Assembly (NCBI RefSeq): GCF_947488135.1 | Contig: NZ_CANKYW010000004.1 | Coordinates: forward strand, 1-64,000 | Reading direction: 5' to 3' | Length of the DNA: 64,000 bases | DNA from: an uncultured Marivita sp. | GTDB taxonomy: Bacteria; Pseudomonadota; Alphaproteobacteria; Rhodobacterales; Rhodobacteraceae | Shown: positions 27,110 through 36,503 of the stretch, piece by piece | Layout of the letters: each line of letters starts with the position of its first letter | Numbering within the stretch: the stretch's first letter is position 1 | Translations under genes and position numbers: made by a program | The notes under the pieces: generated by a model | Told to the model about the DNA's origin: nothing | The model's input: only the letters and a program-made list of their open reading frames with translations | Database searches by the model: none

Positions 27110-28195
27110 ATGGATCGTCGTTCATTCTTGCGGACGTCTGCTGTTGGGGCAGGGGCCGCGGCAGCAACAACGTTGGCCGCGCCGGCTATCGCGCAAGGCA
27201 ATCGCACACTTACGATGGTGACATCGGTTCCGGACGGCTTTGCCGTTTTCGATGACGCAGCACAGCTTGCCATCGACTACATCACCGCGATGTCGGACGG
27301 TCAGTTGACCATCAATAAGATGCCCGCAGGCTCGCTCGTCGGTGCGTTCGAAGTGTTCGACGCCGTGTCCTCCGGTCAGGCCGACATCTATCACTCGGCG
27401 GAATACTACTTCCTGAACCAGCACCCCGCGCTGGCATTCATGACGTCGGTGCCCTTCGGCATGACCTCGCAGGAAATGGCGAACTGGTATTATCGCCGTG
27501 GCGGTCAGGAACTGCACGACAACCTGTCGTCGCTGTTCAACCTCAAGCCGCTGATGTGCGGCATGACGGCGATGCAGCCCGGTGGCTGGTTCACCAAGGA
27601 AATCAACTCGGCCGACGATCTTCAGGGTCTGCGCTTCCGCATGCCCGGCCAGGGTGGACAGGTGCTGGGTCGTCTCGGCGCATCGGTGCAGAACATCCCG
27701 GGTGGCGAGATCTACCAGGCGCTCGCGTCCGGCCAGATCGACGGCGCGGAATGGATCGGCCCCTATGCCGACGAACGCCTCGGCTTCCAGGAAGTTACGA
27801 AGCTGTACTACACCGCCGGCTTCCATGAGCCGGGTTCGGCGCTGCACATGGCGTTCAACCTCGAAGTCTGGGAATCGCTGACACCGCAGCAGCAGATGAT
27901 CGTCAAGGTCGCATGCGAGGCATCGCACGCGCAGAACACCGCTCTGTCCCTGGCAGAAAACGGCGCCGCGCTGGCCCGCCTGCGCTCGGCCGGTGTCCAG
28001 ACCCGCGAATTCCCCGACGACGTCTGGGAAGCCTTCGGTCGCGCCTCGGCCGAGGTTCGCGAAGAGAACATGGGCGATCCGCTCTACGCCGAGATTGCCG
28101 ACAGCTACTTCGCGTCGATGGACGAAAGCTCGGCATGGTACGAAATCGGTGATGGCGAATACATGCGCCAGCGGAACCGCGTGAACGCAGGCTAA
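27110..28195 (+). CDS. TRAP transporter periplasmic substrate-binding protein (DctP family)
   Basis: 361 residues. The N-terminus RRSFLRTS followed by a hydrophobic segment and an AIAQ cleavage site is a Tat-type signal, so the protein is probably folded before export. The mature part has DctP features including the GLRFRMPGQGG carboxylate-binding arginine segment and GEIYQALASGQIDGAEWIGP. The W-I-G-P and Tat leader resemble the TakP subgroup that binds 2-oxo acids, but the ligand is not certain. A strong GGGGAGGA precedes the ATG. It is the first gene of a P-Q-M operon and is followed by a terminator that should raise its mRNA above that of the permease genes. Confidence 0.93.
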   Translation: MDRRSFLRTSAVGAGAAAATTLAAPAIAQGNRTLTMVTSVPDGFAVFDDAAQLAIDYITAMSDGQLTINKMPAGSLVGAFEVFDAVSSGQADIYHSAEYYFLNQHPALAFMTSVPFGMTSQEMANWYYRRGGQELHDNLSSLFNLKPLMCGMTAMQPGGWFTKEINSADDLQGLRFRMPGQGGQVLGRLGASVQNIPGGEIYQALASGQIDGAEWIGPYADERLGFQEVTKLYYTAGFHEPGSALHMAFNLEVWESLTPQQQMIVKVACEASHAQNTALSLAENGAALARLRSAGVQTREFPDDVWEAFGRASAEVREENMGDPLYAEIADSYFASMDESSAWYEIGDGEYMRQRNRVNAG

Positions 28196-28210
28196 GCGCC
28201 GCAAAACCAC

Positions 28211-28246
28211 AGCCCCGTCCGACCGTGAAGGTCGGACGGGGCTTTT
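28211..28246 (+). terminator. intra-operon terminator after the TRAP binding protein
   Basis: AGCCCCGTCCGACC and GGTCGGACGGGGCT form a perfect 14-bp stem with a GTGAA loop and a TTTT tail. It stands between the binding protein and the permease genes. Partial read-through would give many binding proteins per permease. A second short hairpin (GCCCCG/CGGGGC, 28271-28286) follows without a T tail. Confidence 0.85.
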
Positions 28247-28303
28247 CGCCGCTTATCAACCAGATATGAGGCCCCGCAGACGGGGCGTTTAGAGGGGCAT
28301 GGT

Positions 28304-29215
28304 ATGGTCGACTTCATCCTTTGGGTGCTTCAGAACATTGTATTGGCTCCGTATCATCTTTTGATGGCGGTCTTTAATCCGGGGTCATGGCTCAATTGGG
28401 CGAACCCCGAAGCCGTGATGCGCTTCATCTACTACGGTGCATCGGTCGAATTGTTCTTTGTCGTCTTCACGACATTCCTCGTTCTCACCGTGCTCGGCCT
28501 TGCCTGGAAGCGCGAAATCCTTTGGGGATGCGTTCGGGGTCTTGAGGGCATGGCCAACACGATTGGACGGATCGCCGCCTGGGCCGGTCTTCTGATGGTA
28601 CTTCAACAGGTTATGATCGTTTTCCTGCAACGGATTTTCCGCGTGGCCGAGATTGAACTCGGCCCGCTCGGGACGGCCTTTGCGCAGGACCTGAGCTGGT
28701 GGGCGGAAGAGCTCAAGCTTTATAACGCGATGGTCGTGGCGCTCTGTGTCACATACACCTTCGTGCAGGGCGGCCACGTGCGGGTCGACCTGTTCTACTC
28801 GAAGGTGAAATACGGCACCAAGCGCGTGATCGATATGTTCGGCTGCATGGTCTTCATGCTTCCGGCAATCACCATCACATATCTTTACGCCTGGTTCTTC
28901 ATGTGGCGCCACCTGATGACGCCCGCTGTCACCGCGACAAGCGACCTGGACCGCATGCTGATGCAGGCGCGTATCTTCCGCTGGAACGTGGAAACCATCG
29001 GGTTCAGCCCGAACGGGTTCAACGCCTATTTCCTTTTCAAGATCCTGATCGTCGCCTTCTGCGTCCTGACGTTCCTGCACGCGCTCGCGTTCTTCTGGCG
29101 GTCGTTGCTTGAACTCCTTGAGGGCGAGGAAAGCGAAGGCAAGTATCTGGATCGGGACAGCATCGGCAACGAGTCCGAAGAGATCGAACACGCGATTCAT
29201 TCCGGGTCGACCTGA
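28304..29215 (+). CDS. TRAP transporter small permease subunit (DctQ)
   Basis: 303 residues, long for DctQ (commonly 160-220). Hydrophobic segments are near 5-25, 45-65, 88-108, 140-160, 180-200 and 245-270; the core region around GGHVRVDLFYSK is the conserved DctQ motif. The extra length lies in the N-terminal 80 residues and in the C-terminal acidic tail (EGEESEGKYLDRDS). It supports the large subunit in sodium-driven uptake. AGAGGGG precedes ATG 28304. It is followed after 62 nt by the dctM-type gene. Confidence 0.9.
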   Translation: MVDFILWVLQNIVLAPYHLLMAVFNPGSWLNWANPEAVMRFIYYGASVELFFVVFTTFLVLTVLGLAWKREILWGCVRGLEGMANTIGRIAAWAGLLMVLQQVMIVFLQRIFRVAEIELGPLGTAFAQDLSWWAEELKLYNAMVVALCVTYTFVQGGHVRVDLFYSKVKYGTKRVIDMFGCMVFMLPAITITYLYAWFFMWRHLMTPAVTATSDLDRMLMQARIFRWNVETIGFSPNGFNAYFLFKILIVAFCVLTFLHALAFFWRSLLELLEGEESEGKYLDRDSIGNESEEIEHAIHSGST

Positions 29216-29277
29216 GATTATGCAAACACAACGAACGATGACGCCGCAAACGGCGCGCTGCTGGGAGGCCGCATAAC

Positions 29278-31632
29278 ATGCTTTTCGGACTGGATGGAGT
29301 CGAGGTCGGGATCCTCATCGTCTTCCTGACGCTCTTTGCCGGGATCATGACAGGCTTCCCGGTGGCTTTCGCCATCGCGGGCGCGGGTGTGATTTCCTTC
29401 GCGATCATCGCCGCGCTGGACTCGGCGGGATTGCTGATCCACCAGGCGATCGACAAGGGGTCCCCTGAATTTGCGGCCCTTGTGGCCGAGGGGATCGCGC
29501 GCGATGCGATATCCGTGTTCCGATACCCCGACTTACCGAGGATCGAGGAACCGGTCTTCCCCGGCGGTTGGGAACAGGCGATGGAGCGCAATATCTCCTT
29601 CATCGTCAACCGGATCAACGAACGGGTGATCGCGGGTCAATCCATCGAGACGCTGCTGGCGGTTCTGATGTTCGTGATGATGGGCATCACACTTGAACGG
29701 TCACGCATCGCGGAAGACCTGCTGACATCCATGGCGCGGGTGTTCGGCCCTCTGCCAGGTGGTTTGGCCGTGTCCATCGTAATCGTGGGCGCGTTCCTCG
29801 CGGCCTCCACCGGGATCGTCGGTGCGACAGTGGTGACGATGGGTCTGCTCGCGCTGCCGACCATGCTGCGCAACAATTATTCGCCCGAACTCGCGACCGG
29901 CGTGATCGCGGCCTCCGGCACGTTGGGCCAAATCATCCCGCCCTCGATCGTGATCGTTCTCCTGGGCACCCTTGTAGGCGACCTCTACGCCACGGGGCAG
30001 GAAACCCGCGCGCAGCTTGCAGGCTGCGGGGACGCGCTGACCTTCCTTGGGGAACCGGCGGTTCTGTCGGTCGGCACGCTGTTTCAGGCGGCCTTGCTGC
30101 CCGGTTTGTTCCTTGCCTTTCTCTACGGTCTTTATGCCTTCGGCTTCGCGCTGGTGCGCCCGTCAAGTGCGCCGCCCGTGGAGATGGCCGGCGCCACCGG
30201 CGAGGTCGTGACCCGCAACGAGGCGCTGACATGGTATCTTGCGGCACCCCTGGGCTTGATCCTGGCGATTGTCATCGGGTTCAGTGCAGGCGTGATCGGC
30301 AACCAGTCGATCACCGTTTCGGACTACGCCGAGCGCGGTGAAGGCCCGAGCCTTCGGACGAACGTGTCCGAGCAATGTCAGGCGGCGATGATCGATCTGC
30401 ACGGCCAAGACGCGTGGGACGAAGCCGTGGCCGAGCGCGCGGCAATGACCGCCGCAGGCAATACCGGAGAAGTCGTCGAACTGACCGAGGAAGAGCGCGC
30501 GGCCGCACTGCTTGAGGCGCGCGAGAACGCGCCTCCGATCGGGTCGGGCGTCGCCACGGTGTTCACGCTGCTCGCTTTGGTCCTGATCCTTGCGCGGGGC
30601 GTGTCGCCATCCTCGGTTCCGCTGCCCTTGATTGTCGGCGGGCTGGGTGTGATTTTGGCCTTCCTCTTCGACGTCATGTTCATTTCGCCGCTGACGGGGG
30701 CCGGGGCGACGTTCCTCATCCTTGCGATACCCATGATCCTGACGATGTACGGGGTCTGGATCGCCATGGGGCGTCTGTCGCAGAACGAATTGTTGCGCGT
30801 GGTGTTCCCGCCGCTCGTCCTGATCGTCGCGGTGCTCGGGTCGATCCTTGGCGGTATCACCAACCCGACGCCTGCGGCCGCACTCGGCGCGGCAGGGGCG
30901 ATCATGCTGGCGGCCTATCGCAAGCTCAACGAAGAGCAGGGGGCGTCGAAGATCATTATCTGGGCCTCGCTCGCGCTGGTCATAATGATCCTGCTGGGCG
31001 TGAACTTCGACCTTCGCATCACCCGCGAAAGCGTCCCGGTCGAAGACTGGATCGCGTATGTGCTCGCACAGATCACGTACCACTTCGCATTCTTCGGGCT
31101 GCTCTATGCCTGTTGGGTTCTGTTCCGGACCAACATCCTCGGACCTGTGGTGCGCGAGACGGCAAAAGTCACGTCGATGGTCTTTACCATCCTGATCGGG
31201 TCGCAGCTCCTGAACCTCGTGCTGATCTCCTTCGGTGGTGAGCATTACATCCAGCAGTTCCTGCGGTCCTTTGACAACGAAACGATCGTCTTCCTTGTCG
31301 TGATGCTGATCCTGTTCATTCTGGGTTTCGTGCTCGACTTCCTCGAGATCATCTACATCGTGGTGCCAATCGTGGGACCGGTGATCTACGGCGGAACGCT
31401 CGATCCGGCCTGGGTAACGATCATGATCGCGATCAACCTGCAGACCTCGTTCCTCACGCCACCCTTTGGCTTTGCGCTGTTCTACCTGCGCGGTGTTGCC
31501 CCGAAAGAGGTGACGACGGGCCATATCTATCGTGGTGTCATTCCCTTCGTGGGGATCCAGGTGCTGGGGCTTGCCCTGCTCTGGTTCTTCCCCGGCATCG
31601 TGACGATCTTGCCGGACTTGATACAGAACTGA
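29278..31632 (+). CDS. TRAP transporter large permease subunit (DctM), enlarged
   Basis: 784 residues against the usual 420-450. Recognisable DctM parts are the N-terminal LFAGIMTGFPVAFAIAGAG, GITLERSRIAEDLL, the first-half motif GTLGQIIPPSIVIVLLG, the second-half motif ITNPTPAAALGAAGAIMLA (about 527-546) and the C-terminal LDFLEIIYIVVPIVGP and LQTSFLTPPFGFALFYLRG. Extra material comprises about 60 residues at 50-110 and about 190 at 305-500. The latter consists of two or more membrane segments flanking a polar stretch (about 340-420) rich in Glu/Ala. The reading frame is intact, so this is an expanded variant, not a frameshift. It is the transport channel of the TRAP system. Confidence 0.92.
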   Translation: MLFGLDGVEVGILIVFLTLFAGIMTGFPVAFAIAGAGVISFAIIAALDSAGLLIHQAIDKGSPEFAALVAEGIARDAISVFRYPDLPRIEEPVFPGGWEQAMERNISFIVNRINERVIAGQSIETLLAVLMFVMMGITLERSRIAEDLLTSMARVFGPLPGGLAVSIVIVGAFLAASTGIVGATVVTMGLLALPTMLRNNYSPELATGVIAASGTLGQIIPPSIVIVLLGTLVGDLYATGQETRAQLAGCGDALTFLGEPAVLSVGTLFQAALLPGLFLAFLYGLYAFGFALVRPSSAPPVEMAGATGEVVTRNEALTWYLAAPLGLILAIVIGFSAGVIGNQSITVSDYAERGEGPSLRTNVSEQCQAAMIDLHGQDAWDEAVAERAAMTAAGNTGEVVELTEEERAAALLEARENAPPIGSGVATVFTLLALVLILARGVSPSSVPLPLIVGGLGVILAFLFDVMFISPLTGAGATFLILAIPMILTMYGVWIAMGRLSQNELLRVVFPPLVLIVAVLGSILGGITNPTPAAALGAAGAIMLAAYRKLNEEQGASKIIIWASLALVIMILLGVNFDLRITRESVPVEDWIAYVLAQITYHFAFFGLLYACWVLFRTNILGPVVRETAKVTSMVFTILIGSQLLNLVLISFGGEHYIQQFLRSFDNETIVFLVVMLILFILGFVLDFLEIIYIVVPIVGPVIYGGTLDPAWVTIMIAINLQTSFLTPPFGFALFYLRGVAPKEVTTGHIYRGVIPFVGIQVLGLALLWFFPGIVTILPDLIQN

Positions 31633-31653
31633 CCTGAGTACAGTTATAACGGC

Positions 31654-31683
31654 AAAGGCCGCCCTGATCAGGGGCGGCCTTTT
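31654..31683 (+). terminator. terminator of the TRAP operon
   Basis: AAAGGCCGCCC (31654-31664) pairs with GGGCGGCCTTT (31672-31682) and is followed by T residues. The A run on the other side makes it usable in both directions, ending also the converging cupin gene. Confidence 0.85.
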
Positions 31684-31703
31684 CTATTCACGCTCGGATC
31701 GTA

Positions 31704-32090
31704 TCAATCTTCGTTCGGATCCGCTTCGGCATCCGACTTGGTGTCGTGCTCGGTGCCCGGTTCATGCTCGGGCGGGGAGTATGTCGTGTAGAGCCGCAGC
31801 ATACCCGTGCCGACATTCTTGAAGTTGTGAAACTTGCCGGACGGGACAATCGCCACATCGCCCGCCGAGATGTCCATCTCGGTGTCGCCGATCTTGGCTT
31901 TGCCCATACCGTCGATGAAATAGAGCAGCTGGTCGTGACCCTCATGGGTTTCGCCACCGATTTCACCGCCTTCGGGGATTGCCATGAGGACAAGCTGCGA
32001 GTTGTCGCCCGTCCAGATCACTTCCCGGAACTTGTCGTTGTCTCGCGCCAATTTGGCGATGGGTAATACCAGTTTGTCTTTCTCAGCCAT
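31704..32090 (-). CDS. cupin domain protein
   Basis: 128 residues with one cupin_2 barrel: motif 1 G-THEGHDQLLYFIDGMG and motif 2 GDVAIVPSGKFHNFKN provide the His/Glu metal ligands. The C-terminal 25 residues are acidic and low in complexity (EHDTKSDAEADPNED). Small cupins of this type can be isomerases, epimerases or mannose-6-phosphate-isomerase-like; function is not assignable. AAGGAG precedes the ATG. Confidence 0.85.
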   Translation of the reverse strand: MAEKDKLVLPIAKLARDNDKFREVIWTGDNSQLVLMAIPEGGEIGGETHEGHDQLLYFIDGMGKAKIGDTEMDISAGDVAIVPSGKFHNFKNVGTGMLRLYTTYSPPEHEPGTEHDTKSDAEADPNED

Positions 32091-32205
32091 GAGGTTCGCT
32101 CCTTCGTTCTTACGATCAAGGGAACGCGCGGTAACGACTTCCGTTCCGAGCGGATGACGATTTGAGTGTCGGAAAATGAAAGTGCCGTACCCGACGGCCT
32201 CCGGC

Positions 32206-33018
32206 CTATCCGCGCAGATCGGGCAACGAGATATTGGCGACCTGTTCCGCGATCGGGTCCGTCGACATCGGATGCGTGTCCGCCGTGTAGGCGTCGGCCT
32301 TCTGGAAGGGCTCCCAATGGCCGTGCCGGTAAAGCTCCAGCCCCGAGAAAGACGCCTTGTACCCCATCTTCGGGCTGCCCGGCACCCAGTAGCCCAGATA
32401 GACGTAAGGAAGACCCGCCTCGCGTGCGATTTCGACGTGATCCAGGATCATGTAGGTTCCAAGGCTCTGCGCCGGCACGTCGGGGCTGTAGAAAGAGTAG
32501 ACCATGCTCAACCCGTCATCGAGCACATCGGTGAGACACACCGCCGTCAGGTCTCGTGTCTCGGAGTCAGTGTATTCGATCACCCGAGACCGGATCGGCG
32601 TTTCCTCGACCATCGCAGCGAAGTCGAACACGTCCATGTCGGCCATGCCACCATCCGCGTGGCGGACATCCAGATAGGTGCGGAACAGCTCGTACTGGTC
32701 CTCGGTAGCCCAGGCGCTTGTCGCGCGACGCCGCAAGTGGGCATTGCGGTTGAGCGTCCGGCGCTGGCTGCGCGAAGGGCGGAAGTCTTCGACCGAGATC
32801 CGCGCAGACAGGCACGCTGCGCAATCCGAACAGGAGGGCCGGTAGAGCACGTTCTGCGACCGGCGGAACCCCTGTTTTGACAGGCTGTTGTTCAGCTTGT
32901 CCGCAGCGTCGCCCTGCAACGCGGTGAACAGTTTGCGCTCCATCCGGCCCGGCAGATAGGGGCAGGGCTGGGGCGCAGTCACGTAGAACTGCGGCGCAAG
33001 TGGCAGCGAGTGGCGCAT
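32206..33018 (-). CDS. bpt: aspartate/glutamate leucyltransferase (Bpt)
   Basis: 270-residue aminoacyl-tRNA-protein transferase of the ATE1/Bpt family. N-terminal [12 protein letters not shown] and the Cys motif [12 protein letters not shown], and the C-terminal acyltransferase core with [16 protein letters not shown], are diagnostic. Bacterial Bpt attaches leucine to N-terminal Asp or Glu, creating degrons for ClpAP. No clpS or clpA is in the window. Confidence 0.93.
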   Translation of the reverse strand: MRHSLPLAPQFYVTAPQPCPYLPGRMERKLFTALQGDAADKLNNSLSKQGFRRSQNVLYRPSCSDCAACLSARISVEDFRPSRSQRRTLNRNAHLRRRATSAWATEDQYELFRTYLDVRHADGGMADMDVFDFAAMVEETPIRSRVIEYTDSETRDLTAVCLTDVLDDGLSMVYSFYSPDVPAQSLGTYMILDHVEIAREAGLPYVYLGYWVPGSPKMGYKASFSGLELYRHGHWEPFQKADAYTADTHPMSTDPIAEQVANISLPDLRG

Positions 33019-33094
33019 CGTCTTCTCTTCGTCGATATGGCCCGACCGTAGCCCAAGCCTTTGAAACAGCCAACCCCCCAGAAATGGGGGAAGG

Positions 33095-33676
33095 TCAGCG
33101 CTCCAGAATCAGTCTTCCGTTGCTCATTTCCATGCGCTGAAAGCGGTTGAGATAATCCATACCCAGAAGCGATTTGGTCATTTCGCCTTCGTTCACGAAC
33201 GCCCTGACGTTCTGGTCATGAAAGGGGCCCAGCGCCACATCGGCAAGCCGCACCGGCGCGGTGCGAACCGGGCCGTTTGCCGTCATCGCTTCGGTATAGA
33301 AGATCACGTCTTCCTCGTTCAGACCGATGCGTGCGGCGTCCTCCTGGGTCAGCACCATGCTGGTTGCGCCGGTGTCGACGACGAAGTTCACGGGCACATC
33401 GTTGACACCAAGCGTCAGGTAATAATGCCCGTCCGGTCCGCGCGGCACCTCGATCCGACCGGCGTCTGTCATCACCAATTGCTGCGGCTGCACCGTCTGA
33501 CGAATGTCGCCCCACAGCCCGACGGCGGCGATCACACCCAGAAAGATCAACCCCCAGGCCGCGGCCTGCTGCAACGTCTTGTTCAGGCTTTGCCGGTTCT
33601 GGATGAAGTACCAGAAGACAAGAACCGCCCCAAGCAGCACCAGATAGGCCAGGTTGCCGTAGTCCATGCTGGACAT
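33095..33676 (-). CDS. membrane-anchored retropepsin-like aspartic protease (TIGR02281 family)
   Basis: 193 residues. Two hydrophobic helices (about 8-25 and 38-55) anchor an aspartic-protease half-domain with the active-site motif [10 protein letters not shown] (about 100-109) and a second [10 protein letters not shown] strand. The single DTGA motif implies a homodimer, as in retropepsins. Substrates are unknown. ATG 33676 is used, with GGGG 8-9 nt upstream; an in-frame ATG follows three codons later. Confidence 0.88.
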   Translation of the reverse strand: MSSMDYGNLAYLVLLGAVLVFWYFIQNRQSLNKTLQQAAAWGLIFLGVIAAVGLWGDIRQTVQPQQLVMTDAGRIEVPRGPDGHYYLTLGVNDVPVNFVVDTGATSMVLTQEDAARIGLNEEDVIFYTEAMTANGPVRTAPVRLADVALGPFHDQNVRAFVNEGEMTKSLLGMDYLNRFQRMEMSNGRLILER

Positions 33677-33747
33677 CGCTTACCCCACATCATTCCCACA
33701 GGACAAATGTAGGTCGGCGCCCAGCGGTTTTGTAGAGTGAATAACGC

Positions 33748-34371
33748 TCAGCTGCCCAGGGCGAGGCCGAAGCCCCGGATCCCGTCTAGCACGAATTGCA
33801 CCGAAAGCGCGGCCAGCAGCATCCCCAAAAGCCGAGTGACCACGACGATTCCCGTTTTGCCCAGCGCGCGTTCGATCAGGCTGGCGCTCAGGAACATCAG
33901 GAAGACCAACGCCAGAACCAGGACCATGACTCCCAGCACCGATGCCATGCCGACAGCGCCCTCGGCCGATCCGGTCAACAGGATGATCGAGGCAATCGCA
34001 CCGGGACCGGCGATCAGCGGGATCGCGATGGGAAACACCGATGGATCGGGTGCGTCGTCCAGTTCGGCCTGGCCCTCCCGCCGCTTGGTTCTGCGTTCGA
34101 ACAGCATGTCGAGCGCGGTCAGGAACAACAGAATCCCCCCGGCGATGCGGAAGGCCGGCATCGAAATACCGATAAAGCCAAGCACTTGTTCTCCGAAGAA
34201 CGCAAAGAGGAACAGCAATCCCGCCGCGATGACCGTCGCCCGAATGGCGATAGCCAGTCGTTGCTGCGCCGTCATGCCAGGGGTCAGCGCGATAAAGACC
34301 GGGGTCAATCCGATGGGATCGATGACGACGAAAAGCGTCACGAAGGCAGAGATCAGAAAAGCGGTATCCAT
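33748..34371 (-). CDS. MarC family integral membrane protein
   Basis: 207 residues with six hydrophobic segments and the MarC signature VTLFVVIDPIGLTPVFIALTPG at the N-terminus, and IAIPLIAGPGAIASIILL at about 112-130. Despite its name, MarC is not an established multiple-antibiotic-resistance factor; the transport role is unknown. It stands 71 bp from the retropepsin gene on the same strand. Confidence 0.88.
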   Translation of the reverse strand: MDTAFLISAFVTLFVVIDPIGLTPVFIALTPGMTAQQRLAIAIRATVIAAGLLFLFAFFGEQVLGFIGISMPAFRIAGGILLFLTALDMLFERRTKRREGQAELDDAPDPSVFPIAIPLIAGPGAIASIILLTGSAEGAVGMASVLGVMVLVLALVFLMFLSASLIERALGKTGIVVVTRLLGMLLAALSVQFVLDGIRGFGLALGS

Positions 34372-34454
34372 GCGATCTGCTCAACCACGTTCGCACGCCG
34401 CGCGCAAGCGCCCTCGGCTTCAACTGGGCCGGAGCCGCCGAACGGATCGAAAGC

Positions 34455-36308
34455 CTACGCGCTTTCCGCCGTTTCCAACTTTTGCAGCGCGGCCTCCCAA
34501 AGAGCCTCGGCCCGATGCAGGCCTTCCATCACCTCGGCGTATTTCTTGTTCCAGGTCTCAAGCTCACCCTTGCGGCCGGTCTCGTACAGGGCCGGGTCGG
34601 CCAGCTTCTTGGCAAGCGTTTCTCGCATCGCCTCGATCTTCTCGACCCGCGCCTCGCATTTGCGGACCTCGGCCCGCAGCACGAGTATCGTGTCCCGGTC
34701 AGGCCGTGCAGGGCGCGCAGGTTTGGGCTTTTCCGCCTTCACAGGCTTGTCCGACGCGAGCAGCATCGCGCGGTAATCGTCGAGATCGTCCTCGTAAGGC
34801 ATGACATTGCCATCCTTCACGAGCCACAGCCGATCCGCCACCATAGACAGAAGATGCATGTCGTGGCTCACCAAAATGACCGCGCCGGAATAGGCGGTCA
34901 ACGCCTCCACCAGCGCCTCGCGGCTTTCGATGTCGAGGTGGTTCGTCGGCTCATCTAGGATCAGCAGATGCGGCGCATCGATCGTCGCCAGCAGCAGGGA
35001 CAGGCGCGCTTTCTGTCCGCCAGACAGCTTGCCGACAACCGTATCGGCCTGCGCCGCCATCAGGCCAAACCCGGCCAATCGTGCGCGGTGCCGCGTCGGC
35101 ATTTCCTGCGGGCGCACCCGGCGCAGGTGATCGAGGGGCGTCTCATCCACATGCAACTCGTCCACCTGGTGCTGGGCAAAGAACCCGATGCGCAGCTTGG
35201 AGGACCGCGTGATCCGCCCTGCCATCAGCGGCAGCCGGTCCGACAAGAGCTTGGCCAGCGTCGACTTGCCCTGACCATTCTTGCCCAGAAGCGCGATCCG
35301 GTTGTCCTGGTCGATCCGAAGATCCAGCTTGCGCAGCACTTCCGTGTCGCCATAGCCGGTCACACCGTTCTCGACCCGGATGATCGGCGGCGACAGCTCA
35401 TCGGGTTGCGGAAAGGTGAAGACCCGCTTGGCGATCTCTTCGGGCGCCGCCACCATGTCCATCCGCTCGATCATCTTGAGCCGCGATTGCGCCTGTTTGG
35501 CCTTGCTGGCCTTGGCGCGGAAACGGTCGACAAAGGATTGCAGATGCGCCACACGCGCCTGCTGCTTCTTGGCCACCGCTGCAGCTTGCGCGCGCCGTTC
35601 GGCCCGCTGCCGCGCAAACTGGTCGTACGGACCCTGGTAATAAGTCAGTTGCCGATCTTCGAGATGCAGGATCGACCCAACCGCGCGGTTGAGAAGGCCG
35701 CGATCATGGCTGATCACGATCACCGTATAGGGGTATTTCGCCAGATAGCTTTCCAGCCACAGCGCGCCTTCGAGATCGAGATAGTTGGTCGGCTCGTCGA
35801 GCAACAGAAGATCGGGCTGCGCAAAGAGCACCCCCGCCAGCGCGACGCGCATCCGCCAGCCGCCGGAAAAGGCGGAGCACGGCATCAACTGCTCGGCATC
35901 GTCAAAACCAAGCCCCTTGAGAATCGCCGCCGCCCGCGCCTCGGCGGACCAGGCGTCGATATCGGCCAGACGCGTCTGCACCTCGGCAATCCGCGCGCCA
36001 TCAGTGGCGGTCTCGGCTTCGGCTATCAGGGCTGCGCGCTCGGTATCGGCGGCCAGTACCGTGTCGAGCAGCGACACCTCCGAGCCGGGTACCTCCTGGC
36101 TCACGCCACCCACACGCGCGCCGCGCGGCACCGAAATCGTGCCGCCCTCCAGCGCCAGTTCGCCCCGGATCAAACGGAACAGCGTCGTCTTGCCCGCACC
36201 GTTGGGGCCGACAAGGCCCACCTTGTGACCATCGGGAATGACCGCGGAGGCGCCCTCGAACAGGGGGCGTCCGTCAACTGCATAGGTGATGTCTTCGATC
36301 TTCAACAT
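34455..36308 (-). CDS. ABC-F family ATPase
   Basis: 617 residues with two nucleotide-binding domains in one chain and no membrane segment. NBD1 has GPNGAGKTTLF, FSGGWRMRVAL and LLLLDEPTNYLDLE; NBD2 has GKNGQGKSTLA, LSGGQKARLS and LLILDEPTNHLDIE. The P-site tRNA-interaction linker lies between (about 230-310, rich in Arg/Lys/Gln), and a coiled-coil C-terminal tail (about 530-617) follows. The layout is that of YheS/Uup-type ABC-F proteins that act on ribosomes rather than transport. The start is ATG 36308. Confidence 0.93.
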   Translation of the reverse strand: MLKIEDITYAVDGRPLFEGASAVIPDGHKVGLVGPNGAGKTTLFRLIRGELALEGGTISVPRGARVGGVSQEVPGSEVSLLDTVLAADTERAALIAEAETATDGARIAEVQTRLADIDAWSAEARAAAILKGLGFDDAEQLMPCSAFSGGWRMRVALAGVLFAQPDLLLLDEPTNYLDLEGALWLESYLAKYPYTVIVISHDRGLLNRAVGSILHLEDRQLTYYQGPYDQFARQRAERRAQAAAVAKKQQARVAHLQSFVDRFRAKASKAKQAQSRLKMIERMDMVAAPEEIAKRVFTFPQPDELSPPIIRVENGVTGYGDTEVLRKLDLRIDQDNRIALLGKNGQGKSTLAKLLSDRLPLMAGRITRSSKLRIGFFAQHQVDELHVDETPLDHLRRVRPQEMPTRHRARLAGFGLMAAQADTVVGKLSGGQKARLSLLLATIDAPHLLILDEPTNHLDIESREALVEALTAYSGAVILVSHDMHLLSMVADRLWLVKDGNVMPYEDDLDDYRAMLLASDKPVKAEKPKPARPARPDRDTILVLRAEVRKCEARVEKIEAMRETLAKKLADPALYETGRKGELETWNKKYAEVMEGLHRAEALWEAALQKLETAESA

Positions 36309-36353
36309 GGCACGCCCTTACCAACGCTCCAGACAACACGCCAGCGCCCTTGG

Positions 36354-36401
36354 CTTCTTTGGGCCAAAATACCTCGGGAGTTTGAGGGCAGAGCCCTCAA
36401 A
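36354..36401 (+). repeat. dispersed intergenic repeat, copy 2
   Basis: CTTCTTTGGGCCAAAATACC is followed by TCGGGAG and the perfect hairpin TTTGAGGGC/GCCCTCAAA (36381-36389, 36393-36401). The order of elements matches copies at 24225-24263 and 57303-57350. It occupies the abc-f/ndk divergent region and is directly followed by two more hairpins. Confidence 0.55.
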
Positions 36402-36441
36402 TCCTTGCGCAGCAAGGATCCAAAGCCCTTCCAAGGGCTTT
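36381..36441. repeat. three consecutive perfect hairpins
   Basis: Three inverted repeats abut each other without spacers. They are TTTGAGGGC/GCCCTCAAA (36381-36401, 3-nt loop), ATCCTTGC/GCAAGGAT (36401-36419, 3-nt loop) and AAAGCCCTT/AAGGGCTTT (36422-36441, 2-nt loop). All arms pair perfectly. None is followed by a T run. They lie between the divergent ABC-F and ndk genes, in the upstream region of ndk. Confidence 0.85.
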
Positions 36442-36503
36442 CCAACGCCGGATCCCCATGCTAACGGGCGGCCCAATCGATAACTCAAACCACGGAGCGA
36501 CCA

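Noticed and set aside
36381-36441. CRISPR array
   Set aside because: The three hairpins have different sequences and no spacers; no direct repeat or cas gene is present anywhere in the window.
34968-36464. 498-codon open frame opposite the ABC-F gene
   Set aside because: Antisense shadow extending into the hairpin region; coding strand is clearly the minus strand.
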